A stretch of DNA of 59,056 nt. Source: Nostoc sp. S13. GTDB taxonomy: Bacteria; Cyanobacteriota; Cyanobacteriia; Cyanobacteriales; Nostocaceae. A program made the position numbers and the translations under genes. Below are positions 36,704-45,052 of this stretch, piece by piece. Every line of letters starts with the position of its first letter. The stretch's first letter is position 1. The stretch is from NCBI RefSeq assembly GCF_029379315.1, contig NZ_JAQYWQ010000031.1, positions 1 to 59,056 of the forward strand, read 5' to 3'. Below the pieces are notes generated by a model. That model searched no databases, was not told the DNA's origin, and worked only from the letters and a program-made list of their open reading frames with translations.

Positions 36704-37129
36704 ATGAAACCACAATATTTTATGCGTTTAGCATTGGCAGAAGCAAAAGAAGGCGATGCGCCTTACGGTGCTGTGATTGTTAAAGATAACGAAATCATGG
36801 CCGTAGCTCATAATACTGTTAGTAGAGACAATGATCCATCAGCCCATGCGGAAATCAACGTTATTCGTAGTTTAACAGCTAAACTTCAAAACCCTTCTTT
36901 AGAAGGTTATAGCATATATACAACTGGCGAACCTTGTCCGATGTGTGCAACTGCTTGTGTTTGGAGTGGTTTATCAGAAATTGTATATGGCGCTTCAATT
37001 CAAGATTTAATCTCGGTAAATCAATCACAAATTAATATATCTTGCGAAGAAGTGATTGCTAAGTCATTTAGAAACATCAAAGTCACAAAAGGTGTTTTAA
37101 AAAATGAATGTTTGGAGTTATTTAAATAA
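36704..37129 (+). CDS. Nucleoside/nucleobase deaminase (CMP/dCMP-type zinc fold)
   Basis: A 141-aa zinc deaminase. The catalytic signature is complete: His48-Ala49-Glu50 (HAE) and the PCPMC motif with Cys78 and Cys81. The spacing and the GASIQDLISV segment resemble guanine deaminases of the small bacterial type more than TadA, and the length is shorter than tRNA-adenosine deaminase (about 160 aa). Substrate is not certain. ATG at 36704. Downstream lies an inverted-repeat element. Confidence 0.8.
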   Translation: MKPQYFMRLALAEAKEGDAPYGAVIVKDNEIMAVAHNTVSRDNDPSAHAEINVIRSLTAKLQNPSLEGYSIYTTGEPCPMCATACVWSGLSEIVYGASIQDLISVNQSQINISCEEVIAKSFRNIKVTKGVLKNECLELFK

Positions 37130-37158
37130 GCTGCAACAAAAAATTATAGTTTTCCAGA

Positions 37159-37242
37159 TGTAGGGTGTGTTACGGCTTCCGTAACGCACCGAAAAACCAA
37201 AATAGTGTGTTACCGCATTAATTATGCATAACACACCCTACA
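37159..37242. repeat. Inverted-repeat element with 14-bp ends (TGTAGGGTGTGTTA)
   Basis: The left end TGTAGGGTGTGTTA (37159-37172) is the exact reverse complement of 37229-37242. The 84-bp element can fold into a long hairpin. A second, diverged copy lies at 48787-48862. A member of a dispersed repeat family. Confidence 0.75.
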
Positions 37243-37293
37243 GCTAATCTAGAGGTTAAAATTACGAACTACGAATTACGAATTACGAATTAT

Positions 37294-37956
37294 TTAACTT
37301 GGCTCATTTAAATAGGATAAATATGTATTTGCCCAAATTGCAGCTTGAGTGCGATCGCGCAAATTCAACCTGTTTAAAATATTTGTAACATGATTTTTTA
37401 CTGTCCCCTCAGAAATATAGAGTTGGTGAGCAATTTCTCGGTTACTAGCGCCTGTAGCAATTAACTGCAAAACCTCTTTTTCTCTAGGAGTAAGTTCAGC
37501 TAAACTAGATGGTACAGGCAGTGACTGGGTTGGTGTCGGATGAGAAAACTGAGTCAACAGTTTTTTAACTATACCTGGGCCTAGTTGAGTATATCCTTTA
37601 TGAACAGCACGAATAGCAACAGCTAATTCTTCTGATGGTGTATCTTTCAATAAATAACCCATTGCTCCATTTTGCAACGCTGCTGACACATATTCATCAT
37701 CATCAAAAGTCGTCAGTACTAAAATCTTCGTTTTGCCAAAACGTTTTTGAATCTCCCGCGTGGCTGCAACTCCGTCCATAATCGGCATTCTAATATCCAA
37801 CAATATTAGATCTGGCTGTAATTCAGCAATTAAATTAATCGCTTGTTCACCGTTTTCTGCTTCTCCCACTATCTCTATATCTGGTTCTAGTTCCAATAAA
37901 GCTTTTAAGCCTTGACGAATTAAACTTTGGTCATCTACCAGCAACACTTTAATCAT
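37294..37956 (-). CDS. NarL/LuxR-type response regulator
   Basis: A 220-aa response regulator. The receiver domain has the phospho-acceptor Asp54 (DIRMPIMDG) and the acidic pair DDQ at residues 8-10. The C-terminus (about residues 150-215) is a LuxR-type HTH ([33 protein letters not shown]). It follows the kinase gene with a one-base TAATG overlap, so the pair is translationally coupled. It is the DNA-binding output of that kinase. Target genes are unknown; the divergent Spy-like gene upstream is a candidate. Confidence 0.92.
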   Translation of the reverse strand: MIKVLLVDDQSLIRQGLKALLELEPDIEIVGEAENGEQAINLIAELQPDLILLDIRMPIMDGVAATREIQKRFGKTKILVLTTFDDDEYVSAALQNGAMGYLLKDTPSEELAVAIRAVHKGYTQLGPGIVKKLLTQFSHPTPTQSLPVPSSLAELTPREKEVLQLIATGASNREIAHQLYISEGTVKNHVTNILNRLNLRDRTQAAIWANTYLSYLNEPS

Positions 37957-39233
37957 TATGTCAACCTTGTTAAAGGAATATCAACTGTAATTTTGCAACC
38001 AGAACCAGGAGCGCTATTAATATTAAACTCACCTCCAATTGCTAAAGTGCGATCGCGCATACTATGAAGTCCAAAACCAGTAGTATTTTGCCTTAAATCA
38101 AAACCTCTACCATTATCCTGAATTATCAATCGTAAATTTTCTCTGATCGTAGTGAGTTCTAATTTAATCTCTGTCGCATATGCATATTTAGATATATTTG
38201 TCAATGATTCTTGAGTAATCCGGTAAATAGCGGTATTGATTTCAGGTGGTAGAGAATATTCCAGGTTAATTTGATAAATTGGTAAAATGCCATTGAAGCG
38301 ATGGAAATTTTCCGAAAGACTAGCGATCGCCAGTTCTAAAGATTGCTCTTGTAAGGGATTAGAACGCATAGTAGAAACAGATTGGCGGACATCTTTTAGC
38401 GCTTTTGAACCTAATTCTTTTGCGGTTGCTAGAAATGTTTCAGCCCTAATTGGGTTAGATTGCCACAGTTTTAAAGCAGTTTCTAATTGCAGATTTAAAG
38501 CAGTCAGAGAGTGTCCTAATGAATCATGAATTTCACGAGCAATGCGGTTACGTTCTTCCAAGGTAGCTTGATTTTCGATTCGCATGGCATATTGACGGAG
38601 TTTTTCGTTAGCGATCGCCAACTTTTCTCGACTGTGCCGTTCCGATAATACTGCATTCATCATCAACAACACAAAAACTAAACTTAAGCCAAATGTCAGC
38701 GACCAATTTAAGCTAAAAAAACGAGATCGCTCTTGTACTTGTGCTTGTGCTTGTGGTGATGCTTGAAAATTGAATAGCTGGTATTTTAGCTGTGTAGTAA
38801 CTAAAAATAAGGTAAATGATAAAGTTGTAATGAATAAACGCCCAGGTAACTGAAAAATTAAGCAACTGCGAGTAACTAAAATTATGTAGAGAACGGGGAA
38901 AAGGCGAGCAAATCTCTCACCAAAAAGTCCAGTTGTTAAAATCAATAAAATTTCAATGGCTGTGTAGATTACTTTAGTTATCTGGTTACTCCTGGGTAAT
39001 CTTAAGCCCATTAACGCAAAAATAATCAGACTATAAATTGACAGTTGTGGCAAGATGCTACAAACTGACAAGTCTGGAAATACACTACAAATTGATAGTT
39101 CTGGAGGCTTATGACCAAATGGCCGTAACGGAGGTGGTATAACTGCTGTCAATGCAGCAATCGCTAGTAGTGTCCACTCCAGATAAAGCAGAGACGGAAA
39201 AGGATGTTTCTTAATTTGAATTGGACGACTCAT
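37956..39233 (-). CDS. Membrane sensor histidine kinase (HisKA_3)
   Basis: A 425-aa kinase of the NarX/DesK class. Residues about 10-195 hold several membrane helices. The HisKA_3 motif [10 protein letters not shown] carries the phospho-acceptor His236. The HATPase C-terminus has NGRGFD and [10 protein letters not shown]. The segment between the first helices has a short internal repeat (LSICSVFPD / LSVCSILPQ / LSIYSL). It overlaps its regulator gene by one base. The trigger signal is unknown; a membrane-embedded sensor without large periplasmic loops suggests membrane state or a small ligand. Confidence 0.92.
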   Translation of the reverse strand: MSRPIQIKKHPFPSLLYLEWTLLAIAALTAVIPPPLRPFGHKPPELSICSVFPDLSVCSILPQLSIYSLIIFALMGLRLPRSNQITKVIYTAIEILLILTTGLFGERFARLFPVLYIILVTRSCLIFQLPGRLFITTLSFTLFLVTTQLKYQLFNFQASPQAQAQVQERSRFFSLNWSLTFGLSLVFVLLMMNAVLSERHSREKLAIANEKLRQYAMRIENQATLEERNRIAREIHDSLGHSLTALNLQLETALKLWQSNPIRAETFLATAKELGSKALKDVRQSVSTMRSNPLQEQSLELAIASLSENFHRFNGILPIYQINLEYSLPPEINTAIYRITQESLTNISKYAYATEIKLELTTIRENLRLIIQDNGRGFDLRQNTTGFGLHSMRDRTLAIGGEFNINSAPGSGCKITVDIPLTRLT

Positions 39234-39761
39234 TAGTTGCTTCGCTCCAGTTATGAATGAGTTTGGAGTTAAAAGTTAAGGGTTAGGAGTTAGGAATTAG
39301 GAGTTAAAAGTTAAGGGTCAGGAGTTCCGAATATACAGCAGATTTCAAGGAAGGTGAAGTACACAACGATTCGTCTAAAAGCCAGGTATAAAGCCTGTTT
39401 TACTTCTGTTAGCGGAGTGGATCGTAGCCCATTTTGACGAATGTATTCTGAATTCTGCTGTATGAGCGGCAACTTCCGTCGTTTAAACTTTTAGCTGACT
39501 GAGCAGTTAAGAGTAAATGCAGGATATAAAAACAATTTTCACAATTCAGATAGGATTGCTATATAAAATAATCATAATAAAAATCTTCATCATTTCTAAC
39601 TCTTAACTCCTACCTTCTAACTATTTATTGTCAATCATCTTTGTCAAAATTCAATCATGACTAAAGTCATGGGTAAAACCATGACTTTCTCCTCATGTGA
39701 CTACTGAAGATAAGTTCTTATGATAGTGGCATCCAACCAGGAAAAACCCACGAGACAAGTA
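39234..39761. other. Divergent promoter region with repeats and hairpin
   Basis: This 528-bp gap lies between the kinase and the Spy-like gene. It holds a GAGTTAG/GAGTTAA heptamer array (39255-39325) and a perfect hairpin (39663-39688) close to the Spy-like gene. No gene was seen. Confidence 0.5.
39663..39688 (+). promoter_or_regulatory. Perfect hairpin upstream of the Spy-like gene
   Basis: A 10-bp perfect stem AAAGTCATGG / CCATGACTTT with loop GTAAAA lies 74 bp upstream of the ATG. It could be an operator, a 5'-UTR structure or a terminator; only the structure is visible. Confidence 0.4.
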
Positions 39762-40286
39762 ATGAAACTCAAAGTATTATCGCTAGTTGCTGGAGCAATC
39801 GCTCTAACTTTAACTGCAACCTCCTTTGCTGTTAACGCCCAAACAGCCTCTCCTTCACCCGTGTTACTTGCACAAACTCCACAAAAAGAAAGAGGCCCTT
39901 GGAAAGAATTGGGTCTAACAGATGCCCAAAAAACCCAAATTGAGTCAATTCACCGCGATAGCCGCACCAAAATAGACGCAGTTTTCACCCCAGAACAAAA
40001 GGCAAAATTAGATGCGGCGAAGCAAGCACGTCGGGCTGAGTGGCAAGCGCGTAAGGCACAGGGGCAAGCAGGTCAAGGTCAAGGGCAACCAGGTGAGCAT
40101 CATCGTGGCCGAAAAGGTGGTTTTGCTGACTTAAATTTGAGTGAAGTACAAAAAACCGAAATCCGACAAATTCGGGAGTCTGAAAAACAACAAGTTCAAG
40201 CAGTCTTAACCCCCGAACAGCGCCAAAAACTAGAGCAATTCCGTCAAAATGCTCCTTCACGCCGTCAACAAGGCAATCCCCAATAA
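39762..40286 (+). CDS. Spy/CpxP-like periplasmic protein
   Basis: A 174-aa exported protein. I choose ATG at 39762 because a clean Sec signal peptide follows it (MKLKVLSLVAGAIALTLTAT...VNAQ); an in-frame ATG at 39720 would add 14 residues before the signal. The mature part has two LTxxQ-like blocks: LGLTDAQKTQIESIH with FTPEQKAKLDA, and LNLSEVQKTEIRQI with LTPEQRQKLEQ, the hallmark of Spy/CpxP periplasmic chaperones. The middle is Gly-Gln-rich, ending in RRQQG. CpxP-like proteins respond to envelope stress, which fits the neighbouring two-component system. Confidence 0.8.
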   Translation: MKLKVLSLVAGAIALTLTATSFAVNAQTASPSPVLLAQTPQKERGPWKELGLTDAQKTQIESIHRDSRTKIDAVFTPEQKAKLDAAKQARRAEWQARKAQGQAGQGQGQPGEHHRGRKGGFADLNLSEVQKTEIRQIRESEKQQVQAVLTPEQRQKLEQFRQNAPSRRQQGNPQ

Positions 40287-40629
40287 TCAAAAATAGTTAA
40301 TAAATCTGGGGTGGGCAGTGCCGCCCATCTCATCCGAAGATATAACAACAATTTACCTGGGGCAGACATTTGGCAAGCATACTAACGCGGTCGTCACTCG
40401 CACCTTGACCGAGATAGTTGCCAAGCAGAATTACTCTGGCACTCACCCTTGACTAATGTCCAGACATTGTTTTCCATACTAAAAAATTAATAGACTTCTT
40501 GCAGAAGATGCGGAAAGGGGAAAAACTTCATCCCCTTTCCCTTTCCCTATTTATTCCCATGCCCAATTTAGTAGACTTTCAAGCTAGTTATGAGTTATGA
40601 GTTAATTCAAAACTCCTAGCTTGATCAAG
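40287..40629. other. Intergenic region with hairpins
   Basis: This 343-bp gap holds a small palindrome just after the Spy-like gene (TGGGCAGTGCCGCCCA near 40313) and a 9-bp hairpin at 40512-40540. No gene was recognised. Confidence 0.5.
40512..40540 (+). repeat. Hairpin GGAAAGGGG / CCCCTTTCC
   Basis: A perfect 9-bp stem with an 11-nt loop lies 90 bp upstream of sipA. It may be a terminator or part of a dispersed repeat; a T-run is missing. Confidence 0.35.
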
Positions 40630-40872
40630 ATGTCCAAAGAATTCGCAATTGGTAGTAAAGTCCGTGTCGTGGCACTACCAGCCTACGTCAAAACTGCTGA
40701 ACCTATGCCGATGCTACGCCCACCTAATGTAATTCACATTGGCGAAGAGGGTATAGTGATTGACCGTAGACCGGGTGGATATTGGGGTATTCGCTTTACT
40801 AGAGGAGCTTTTCTCCTAGATAGCCAATATATCGAAAGCACAGATACCCCACCCGAATCTCATTTAGAGTGA
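40630..40872 (+). CDS. sipA: SipA-like regulator (DUF3148, NblS-interacting)
   Basis: An 80-aa SH3-like protein. The family pattern FAIGSKVRVVALPAYVKTAE, PMPMLRPPNV, GEEGIVIDRRPGGYWGIRF and FLLDSQYIE is clear. SipA binds the histidine kinase NblS (Hik33) and stimulates its activity, which governs high-light and nutrient-stress genes in cyanobacteria. I choose ATG at 40630; an in-frame TTG at 40621 is less likely. The peroxiredoxin gene follows on the same strand after 57 bp, so the two may be co-transcribed. Confidence 0.82.
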   Translation: MSKEFAIGSKVRVVALPAYVKTAEPMPMLRPPNVIHIGEEGIVIDRRPGGYWGIRFTRGAFLLDSQYIESTDTPPESHLE

Positions 40873-40929
40873 GATTACTAGTAACTAACAATTGTAAACT
40901 TGTGTAAAGTTGTGATTCTGGTTTGCACC

Positions 40930-41487
40930 ATGATTTCCCGCCGCACTTTTTTAAGCATATTATTTGCCAGCTGTATTTCTGTCATCAGCTGGCTGAATTT
41001 TACCCCTACTGCTGATGCTCTTGGTGGTAAACTTCCTGCAATTAATCAACCTGCACCAGAGTTTACTTTGCCAACCAACACAGGTAATGGTAAGATTTCC
41101 CTCTCTGACTTGCGCGGTAAGTGGCTAGTCCTCTACTTTTATCCTAAAGACTTCACCTCTGGTTGTACTATAGAGGCTCGTCGTTTTCAGCAAGACTTAC
41201 CCCAATACCTCGAAAAAAACGCCGAGATTATTGGCGTAAGTGCTGATGACATTGATTCTCACGCCAAATTTTGTGATTCAGAGGGACTAAAATTTCCCCT
41301 GTTGGCTGATACTGATGGTTCAGTAAGTAAAGCTTACGGTTCGTGGCTCGGCTTTTTATCTATGCGTCACAGTTTTATCATCGATCCTCAGGGCGTCTTG
41401 CGCGAGACTTTTCTCAAAGTCAACCCAACGATTCACAGTTCAGAAGTGCTGACACGACTAGAAAAATTACAGTCCACAGCTTCTTAG
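40930..41487 (+). CDS. Peroxiredoxin (BCP/PrxQ-like), probably Tat-exported
   Basis: A 185-aa thioredoxin-fold peroxiredoxin. I choose ATG at 40930 because it opens a twin-arginine signal peptide (SRRTFL, hydrophobic core, TADA cleavage region). The catalytic Cys79 is in FTSGCT, within the PrxQ frame LVLYFYPKDF. The second Cys normally five residues later in PrxQ is replaced (Arg84), but Cys115 (HAKFCD) could resolve or glutathione may serve. It presumably reduces peroxides in the thylakoid lumen or periplasm. It is downstream of sipA by 57 bp. Confidence 0.85.
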   Translation: MISRRTFLSILFASCISVISWLNFTPTADALGGKLPAINQPAPEFTLPTNTGNGKISLSDLRGKWLVLYFYPKDFTSGCTIEARRFQQDLPQYLEKNAEIIGVSADDIDSHAKFCDSEGLKFPLLADTDGSVSKAYGSWLGFLSMRHSFIIDPQGVLRETFLKVNPTIHSSEVLTRLEKLQSTAS

Positions 41488-41502
41488 ACCTCAATTAACA
41501 AG

Positions 41503-41524
41503 ACTTGGGGCTTAAGCCCCAAGT
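41503..41524 (+). terminator. Perfect 22-bp palindrome after the peroxiredoxin gene
   Basis: ACTTGGGGCTT / AAGCCCCAAGT is an exact palindrome 15 bp past the stop codon. It may act as a terminator, although no T-run follows. Confidence 0.45.
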
Positions 41525-41669
41525 TATAGCATTTCCTAATAAAAATGAGGTACAGCTTAACCTCACCCCGGTAAAGCTGTGGTTTATTTCCCCTGTCCGA
41601 ACTCACGGAGAGAGGGTGGTTTTGATATGTACTTCATACACCTGGAAACCGCTATATCTGCATTCCTCT

Positions 41670-42464
41670 TTAAGGCACAATAAAACCATCTTTTTTGAGT
41701 ACAGTTTTGACTTGACTGCCAGATAGAAACTCAACAAACTCTTTGGCAGCAGAAGTATTTTTACTGCTTTTAATTATTGCTACCGGATAGACAATCGGTG
41801 AGTGAAACTTATCATCAGCAGCGACTACGACTTTTACCTTGTTAGAAATTTTGGCATCAGTGGCATAAACTAAACCCGCTTCGGCGTTACCACTTTCTAC
41901 TGCTGCCAAAACTTGACGCACATTGTTAGCAAAAACCAATTTTGACTTGACCTGCTCATAAAGTTTCAATTTTTTTAAGACTTGCTCCCCATATTGACCG
42001 GCGGGTACACTTCTGGGTTCACCGATCGCAATTTTTTTAATCTTACTATCTTTTAAATCGTAGAAGCTATTGATACCAACAACATCCTGAGCCACAATCA
42101 AGACTAGACGGTTATTTGCCAGGTTAGCACGGCTACCTGGTAGCAATAGTCCTTTTTCTTCCAAGGCATCCATTTGCTTTTTGCCAGCTGAAATAAAGAT
42201 ATCTGCTGGGGCACCTTGCTCAATCTGTTGCTGTAAAGCACCAGAAGCCCCAAAGTTATAACTAATGTTGACATCTGATTTACTTTGTTGGTACAAAGGC
42301 TTAATTTCTTCAAGTGCCTCTTTTAAGCTGGCGGCTGCGGACACGAGTATGCTGGTGTTTGACTGTGCTATTACAGGAGAAGGAGTAATCAACGGTAAAC
42401 CAATTGCTAGCATCAAGCCAGCAACCGCTATACCCAGGAAGCTAAAAATTTGTCTTCTTTTCAT
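41670..42464 (-). CDS. modA: Molybdate ABC transporter substrate-binding protein
   Basis: A 264-aa periplasmic molybdate/tungstate-binding protein. I choose ATG at 42464 because it opens a signal peptide (MKRRQIFSFLGIAVAGLML...VIAQ); the frame extends open to 42593 without such a start. The ModA pattern follows: ILVSAAASLKEAL, YNFGASGALQQQIEQGAPAD, FISAGKKQMDAL, VPAGQYGEQ and GLVYATDA. No modB or modC is present next to it, so the permease and ATPase must be elsewhere. It is divergent from a gene encoding an RHH-TOBE protein, a probable regulator. Confidence 0.93.
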   Translation of the reverse strand: MKRRQIFSFLGIAVAGLMLAIGLPLITPSPVIAQSNTSILVSAAASLKEALEEIKPLYQQSKSDVNISYNFGASGALQQQIEQGAPADIFISAGKKQMDALEEKGLLLPGSRANLANNRLVLIVAQDVVGINSFYDLKDSKIKKIAIGEPRSVPAGQYGEQVLKKLKLYEQVKSKLVFANNVRQVLAAVESGNAEAGLVYATDAKISNKVKVVVAADDKFHSPIVYPVAIIKSSKNTSAAKEFVEFLSGSQVKTVLKKDGFIVP

Positions 42465-42557
42465 AGAAAAAGTGTTTGAGGGGTTTTTTTCTAAAATTGA
42501 TGCTAGGTAGAATCGTAACAATAATACCAAAATTTGCCCAATTATATCAGTAAAATT
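42465..42557. promoter_or_regulatory. Divergent promoter region of modA and the RHH-TOBE gene
   Basis: This 93-bp gap separates the two start codons and must contain both promoters. A weak imperfect inverted repeat (GGTA-N15-TACC around 42506-42528) is the only visible operator candidate. It does not match the Escherichia coli ModE site. Confidence 0.35.
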
Positions 42558-43001
42558 ATGCCTAGAAAAGAACAAGGGTGGGTCACATTTCAAACCTCAG
42601 AAGAGGAGCGAAAGATTTTGGAAGAGTTTTGTGACCAGTCTCAGCGAACTAAGACCGAGATTCTTCGGGAATTGGTACGTGGTCTTAATCAACACTCTTC
42701 ACCATCCAACTCGCTACCAACTATAAACACAGAAGAGGAAAATATCTACGCTCAAAAGCCCGAGATAGAAATTAGTATTCAAAAGAAATCACTCAAAGTT
42801 AGCTCTCGTAACATTCTGAAGGGTGTTGTTAAACGAGTTGTCACTGGAGCCGTTAATAGTGAGGTGACGCTGGAGATTGTTCACAAAGTTGTGTTAACTT
42901 CGATTATCACCAGAGTATCGGTAGAAGAGTTAGATTTGTCTGAAGGCAAAGAGGCTTATGCCGTTATTAAGTCCAACGATATAGTTATTGCTAGGGAATA
43001 G
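42558..43001 (+). CDS. RHH-TOBE (Mop) protein, candidate molybdate-responsive regulator
   Basis: A 147-aa protein from ATG 42558 (an in-frame start at 42534 is possible). Residues about 5-50 form a ribbon-helix-helix (CopG-like) DNA-binding segment: WVTFQTSEEERKILEEFCDQ followed by TKTEILRELVRGL. Residues about 77-147 form a single TOBE/Mop domain (SSRNILKGVVKRVVTGAVNS, LTSIITRVSVEELDLSEGKE, AYAVIKSNDIVIA), the fold that binds molybdate in ModE, ModC and molbindins. The gene is divergent from modA across 93 bp. A molybdate-controlled repressor with RHH in place of the ModE winged helix is the natural inference. Confidence 0.82.
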   Translation: MPRKEQGWVTFQTSEEERKILEEFCDQSQRTKTEILRELVRGLNQHSSPSNSLPTINTEEENIYAQKPEIEISIQKKSLKVSSRNILKGVVKRVVTGAVNSEVTLEIVHKVVLTSIITRVSVEELDLSEGKEAYAVIKSNDIVIARE

Positions 43002-43040
43002 GCTGTGGCGATCGCTTTTCGTCTTAAATAGACCACCCGT

Positions 43041-43273
43041 TAGGGGCACAGAAAAAGCTTATTGGTGTCAACTTAAGGCAAAACCCTTTTAAAATCTCGT
43101 TTCCAGCCTCTAGCTGGAAATGCTCTTCAATTGCGGCTCTGCCGCTAGTCTTGAGGCGGCAGCCCCCATTATACATTGCCAGTCGGAGACTGTGAACGAG
43201 ACAATCTCTAAATGCTGCTTCTAAACTAACTTTCACATTAAGTTGACACGTATGAGCTTTTTCTGTGCCCCTA
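43041..43273. mobile_element. MITE with 36-bp terminal inverted repeats and TA flanks
   Basis: The left end (43041-43076, TAGGGGCACAGAAAAAGCTT...) and the reverse complement of the right end (43238-43273) match at 33 of 36 positions. If the TA at each end is the target duplication, the element is TA-GGGGCACAG...CTGTGCCCC-TA, the pattern of IS630/Tc1-mariner relatives. The 233-bp body has no transposase; the 84-codon minus-strand ORF spanning it is fortuitous or relic. It sits between the RHH-TOBE gene and the ABC exporter. Confidence 0.75.
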
Positions 43274-43335
43274 CACATATGTGCTTCAATTAAATGAAAA
43301 ATGAAACAACCCTGCTTTAACCCAATACGCTTAGG

Positions 43336-44955
43336 TTAAGTTTTGTCATACTCTATTTGTCCATAGTCAAGTTTGATAATTCGGTCTGCTAAATGAAAAT
43401 AGCGATCATCGTGGCTAATCACCAGCACTGTTTTGCCCCGCGATCGCAGTTCTGGTAGAAGTTCAGTATAAAATATCTCCTTAAATACTGGATCTTGATC
43501 AGCTGCCCATTCATCAAATAGATAAATTGGTCGATCTTCCAAGTAGGCTGTGAGTAAAGCTAGCCGTTTCCGTTGTCCTTGAGAAAGAGCAGTGGTAGAA
43601 AGTTGCCCATTTTCAACTTTCACTTTATGGTCTAGTTGCAGTTGCTTTAAATATTTTGTGGCTTGAGCATCCAAGTGATAATTTTTTAATCCTAAAAGTT
43701 CTTCAAATAAATAAAAGTCGGAAAATACTACAGAAAAATGCTGGCGATACCATTCTCGGTTCTGTTCGCTAATTAACTCATTATCAAACCAAATTTCGCC
43801 GTTATCAGGAATATAAAGTCCAGTAATTAGTTTCGCTAGAGTAGATTTACCGCTACCATTCCCGCCGACAATGAAGACTAATTCTTGAGGATAGAGTGTC
43901 AAGTCAATGGGGCCAAAAATAAAACTATTGTCTTCTTTAACTGTGTAGTAAGTGTGGGTAACACTTTGAAATTTCAAGCTGTGCCAGTCAGATTTAATCG
44001 CCGGTGGAACAGTAGATATTTCAGTTCGACTAGCTAGAGATAAACCCAGTGAGTCGATTTTTTGCAAGGCAATGGTGGCTTTGCTTAATAGGGGAAGTTT
44101 GCTGATGATGTTATCCATTGGTAACACCAAGTAAGTGAAAGTCAAAATGTAGCCAGAAAGAGTTTCGCTATTGATGGCAAGCAGATTAGGCAGCACAAAC
44201 AGTACAAAACCGAGGGCAAAAAAGAATACAAGTTGACCCCAGCTTGTAGTTATGGCAAAAAGGGTTAAACCGTTAACGTTGTGATGACGGAACTCGGTAG
44301 CAGTTGATTGCAGTTTTTCTTCTAAAAAGTCTTCACGCCGCCTGTAGTTTAGTTTGAGTTCCTTGACTCCTTCAGTAATGGTGCGAAAATGTTTAAATAG
44401 ATGATCTTCATCTTCACGAGCTAGAGCCAGCAATTTCCCTCCTTTGTTGAGTAGCCACTGACAACTAGCGATCGCCACTACGGAAATACCACAAACCATT
44501 AGCAATACTAACCAAGAGAGCCAGGTTATATATGCTATGCAACCCAGGACGATCGCTAAATTAATAAAGATGAAAGGCATCTGATAAACAGCATTAGCAA
44601 CCGCCTGAATATCCTCTGTGAGAGTTGCCAATAATCGAGGATTCCCTAAGCGTTCCAGATGACTCAACTTTGAAGCGAGAATTTGGCGACTCAAACCCAT
44701 CTGTAATTTCAAAACTGCATTCTGAGAAAGGCGAATCAGCATCACTTGGGAAATGATACTGGTAATCAATGCAACTATTGCTAGCCCGACAAAACCCCAA
44801 ATTATCGATGTCAGCCGGGAAGCCGAACTGTTACTAGCAGCATGGCTAATTAAGGCAATCAAGCCAGCACTACTACCGCCACTCAAGAATCCAGTAGCGA
44901 TCGCGATCGCTACCATCCCCCACGAAGAACGCACTAACCATCGTAAAATCAACAC
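43336..44955 (-). CDS. Cyclic peptide/siderophore-type ABC exporter
   Basis: A 539-aa half-transporter with an N-terminal six-helix membrane domain and C-terminal ATPase, like SyrD/PvdE exporters of non-ribosomal peptides and siderophores. The ATPase has Walker A GGNGSGKST, the signature LSQGQRKRLAL, Walker B IYLFDEWAADQDP (a Asp-Glu pair) and the H-loop VISHDDRYF. No peptide synthetase or other biosynthetic gene lies in the window, so the cargo is unknown. ATG at 44955. It is 98 bp upstream-adjacent to nadB on the same strand but with no evident coupling. Confidence 0.88.
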   Translation of the reverse strand: MLILRWLVRSSWGMVAIAIATGFLSGGSSAGLIALISHAASNSSASRLTSIIWGFVGLAIVALITSIISQVMLIRLSQNAVLKLQMGLSRQILASKLSHLERLGNPRLLATLTEDIQAVANAVYQMPFIFINLAIVLGCIAYITWLSWLVLLMVCGISVVAIASCQWLLNKGGKLLALAREDEDHLFKHFRTITEGVKELKLNYRRREDFLEEKLQSTATEFRHHNVNGLTLFAITTSWGQLVFFFALGFVLFVLPNLLAINSETLSGYILTFTYLVLPMDNIISKLPLLSKATIALQKIDSLGLSLASRTEISTVPPAIKSDWHSLKFQSVTHTYYTVKEDNSFIFGPIDLTLYPQELVFIVGGNGSGKSTLAKLITGLYIPDNGEIWFDNELISEQNREWYRQHFSVVFSDFYLFEELLGLKNYHLDAQATKYLKQLQLDHKVKVENGQLSTTALSQGQRKRLALLTAYLEDRPIYLFDEWAADQDPVFKEIFYTELLPELRSRGKTVLVISHDDRYFHLADRIIKLDYGQIEYDKT

Positions 44956-45052
44956 TTTCAGCCTTTATTCTCTCTCAAATGCTCATCATCCGATGCTCAA
45001 AAGTTTTATTTCCAGTAACTTGAACACAACAATTAACCATCACCCTGAAAAA

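Noticed and set aside
39460..39490. ACTTCCGTC considered as part of a glutamine riboswitch
   Set aside because: Only the short complement of the conserved GACGGAAGT is present, with no supporting stems, and the neighbouring gene is not nitrogen-related.
43024..43278. 84-codon minus-strand ORF over the second MITE
   Set aside because: It begins and ends in the terminal inverted repeats; better explained as a non-coding element.
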